Program-made: the position numbers and the translations under genes
Notes under the pieces: generated by a model
Databases searched by the model: none
What the model saw: the letters and a program-made list of their open reading frames with translations, nothing else
What the model was told of the DNA's origin: nothing
Part shown: in pieces, positions 62,786 through 64,000 of the stretch
Numbering within the stretch: the stretch's first letter is position 1
Layout: every line of letters begins with the position of its first letter
NCBI RefSeq assembly: GCF_038446665.1
Contig: NZ_CP151802.1
Span: 682,001 to 746,000, forward strand
Reading direction: 5' to 3'
Origin: Lysobacter sp. FW306-1B-D06B
Lineage (GTDB): Bacteria > Pseudomonadota > Gammaproteobacteria > Xanthomonadales > Xanthomonadaceae
DNA: 64,000 nucleotides

Positions 62786-63727
62786 TCACGCCTTGTTGAG
62801 CGATGCCTCATACGCCTGCAAATGCACCCACGCCGTCGCCAGCAGCGGCGCGTGCAATCCCGCCGCTTCCGCGCGCAGGTGCATGTCGCCGACGATCTGC
62901 AACGCCTCCACGGGCTGCCCGGCTTCCAGATCGCGCAGCATCGACGCTTTCAACGGCGAGCCCGAAGCCGTCAGCGTGGAAAGCGCCGTCTGCTGCGCCT
63001 GCGCGTCGATCGGCTCGCCTTCTGCGGCAGCCACTGCGACGCATTCGGCATACAGCGCGCGCATGAACGCCTCACCGCCCTCGCTGCCATTGATGCGGCC
63101 CACCGGCGCGCGCATCAGGCAGGTGGCCGCGGCGAGCGTGGCGAGGAAGGTGAACTTGCTCCACTGCTCGCGGGCGATACGTAGCGAACGCACGTGATCG
63201 ACGTGCGCACCCGCGCACAGCGCTGCGAACGCCGCGGTGCGTGCGCTGGCGGCCTCGCCCGAGCGCTCGCCGAAGGTGATCGAGGCCGGCTGTCCGAGGT
63301 GTCGAACTTCGCCCGCGGCGCCCTTCATCGCGCTGATGAAACACAGACCGCCGACCACGCGATCGGAACCGAAGCGCGCATCCAGCGGTGCGTAATGGCG
63401 CAGGCCGTTGAGGATAGGCAGAACCCACGTGCCCTCGCCCATCGCAGGCGAGATGGCCTCCATCGAGCTGTCCAGGTCGTAGGCCTTGCAGCTCAGCAGG
63501 ACCATGTCGAACGGGCGCGCCGCCGCGAGCGAAGGCAATGCATCGGCCGTGGTGTGCGCGACGCGCAGGTCGGCGTCGCCAAGCGGACTGCGCAGTTGCA
63601 GGCCATGCGCATCCAGCTGCGCCGCACGCGCGGGGCGTACGAGGAAGGTGACATCCGCGCCGGACTGGGCCAGGCGCCCGCCGAAGTAACCGCCGGTGCC
63701 GCCGGCACCGAGCACGAGCACGCGCAT
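62786..63727 (-). CDS. panE: 2-dehydropantoate 2-reductase (PanE/ApbA family)
   Basis: 313-residue NADPH-dependent reductase-type protein of the ketopantoate reductase family, in the coenzyme A pathway. The nucleotide motif VLVLGAGGTGGYFGGRLA starts at residue 3. LLSCKAYDLDS carries the catalytic-region Lys, ILNGLRHY the usual Asn, and GSPLKASMLRDLEAGQ the C-terminal Lys/Ser region. Length is normal. Several paralogues of this family act on other 2-keto acids, so panE is a family-level symbol. It is not linked to panB or panC here. Confidence 0.85.
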   Translation of the reverse strand: MRVLVLGAGGTGGYFGGRLAQSGADVTFLVRPARAAQLDAHGLQLRSPLGDADLRVAHTTADALPSLAAARPFDMVLLSCKAYDLDSSMEAISPAMGEGTWVLPILNGLRHYAPLDARFGSDRVVGGLCFISAMKGAAGEVRHLGQPASITFGERSGEAASARTAAFAALCAGAHVDHVRSLRIAREQWSKFTFLATLAAATCLMRAPVGRINGSEGGEAFMRALYAECVAVAAAEGEPIDAQAQQTALSTLTASGSPLKASMLRDLEAGQPVEALQIVGDMHLRAEAAGLHAPLLATAWVHLQAYEASLNKA

Positions 63728-63804
63728 GCAAACTCCGTCCGCAAAAAACCTGCGTGCACGTTACCGCAAAAAGTGGCGCCCGCTTGCGCGGACGCCACCG
63801 GGTT

Positions 63805-64000
63805 TCACGCGCCCTTGATCGCGCCGAGGAAGGAAGGATCCTTGATGATCTCTTCCACGTTGAGCTTGATCGTCTCGTTCAGCGCGCCGAACACGTTGGC
63901 GAACTTGTTGGTGTTGCGCTGCGTGTTCTTGACCTGCTCGTACACCACCTTGCCGGCGGCATCCTTGACGGTGTAACGCACGCGCAGCGTCCAGTCGACG
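63805..64000 (-). CDS. Partial protein, C-terminal end only
   Basis: The gene runs off the right edge of the window. The last 64 residues read VDWTLRVRYTVKDAAGKVV, then a central KNTQRNTNKFANVFGALNET and the C-terminal EEIIKDPSFLGAIKGA, stop at 63805-63807. A strand-rich start followed by a helical end is seen. I do not recognise the family, though short proteins ending this way are often lipoproteins. Confidence 0.7.
   Translation of the reverse strand, partial: VDWTLRVRYTVKDAAGKVVYEQVKNTQRNTNKFANVFGALNETIKLNVEEIIKDPSFLGAIKGA

Overview
This window comes from the chromosome of a high-GC gammaproteobacterium. Gene content points to the Xanthomonadaceae/Lysobacteraceae, most likely Lysobacter or a near relative. 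The main pointers are three tandem Ax21-family outer membrane proteins, an unlinked bioB-bioF-bioH-bioC biotin cluster, a monomeric NADP isocitrate dehydrogenase, a hemD-hemX-hemY cluster, and the short palindromic repeat families typical of these genomes. This is inference from gene content; no 16S gene is present. No prophage, insertion sequence, integrase or CRISPR array was seen.

Layout. 0-1.8 kb: tRNA-Arg(CCG), ubiA and an HdeD-type membrane protein. 2-9 kb: a RidA-like exported protein, comF divergent from the biotin operon bioB-bioF-ACT protein-bioH-bioC-EamA transporter (most junctions overlap by 4 nt), then a truncated HAD phosphatase. 9.5-13.2 kb: an unknown protein, a FadI-type thiolase, a small membrane protein and a repeat-rich gap. 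13.2-16.3 kb: heme cluster hemD-hemX-hemY. 16.3-19.6 kb: thioesterase, exported protein, membrane rhodanese, secB and gpsA. 19.6-21.9 kb: three Ax21-family porin-like genes, each followed by a terminator. 22-27.7 kb: queF, LysM protein, lipoprotein, a divergent pair of SEC-C zinc-motif proteins, and the isocitrate dehydrogenase. 27.9-32.9 kb: an accessory-looking stretch of small genes (lysine-rich peptide, Gfo/Idh/MocA oxidoreductase, Coq7-like di-iron protein, DUF6869 protein, an apparently frameshifted gene, RraB, YciI). 33-41.5 kb: metallopeptidase, EamA transporter, AraC regulator, SGNH hydrolase, and an iron-uptake operon (TonB receptor, two small membrane proteins, PepSY protein) with a candidate Fur box. 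41.8-50.2 kb: small conserved gene divergent from a LysR regulator, exported methyltransferase, RluE, NAMPT, EamA/aldo-keto pair, REC-histidine kinase. 50.3-56.2 kb: PiuC-like dioxygenase, methyltransferase, an AraC-linked operon (zinc mini-protein, alpha/beta hydrolase, saccharopine-dehydrogenase-like protein), sulfotransferase. 56.4-64 kb: hrpB, tatD, UrcA protein, a winged-helix/TPR regulator, panE and a partial gene cut by the window edge.

The clearest functional units are biotin synthesis (pimeloyl-chain priming by BioC/BioH, ring closure by BioF/BioB), late heme-pathway genes, Fe-siderophore uptake, and a probable AraC-controlled catabolic operon. Most of the rest is housekeeping. The most unusual features are a bioH reading frame extended by repeat DNA into the bioC start codon, the Ax21 triplet, a likely one-base frameshift at about 31.58 kb, a zinc mini-protein coupled to a hydrolase, and exported methyltransferase-like protein.
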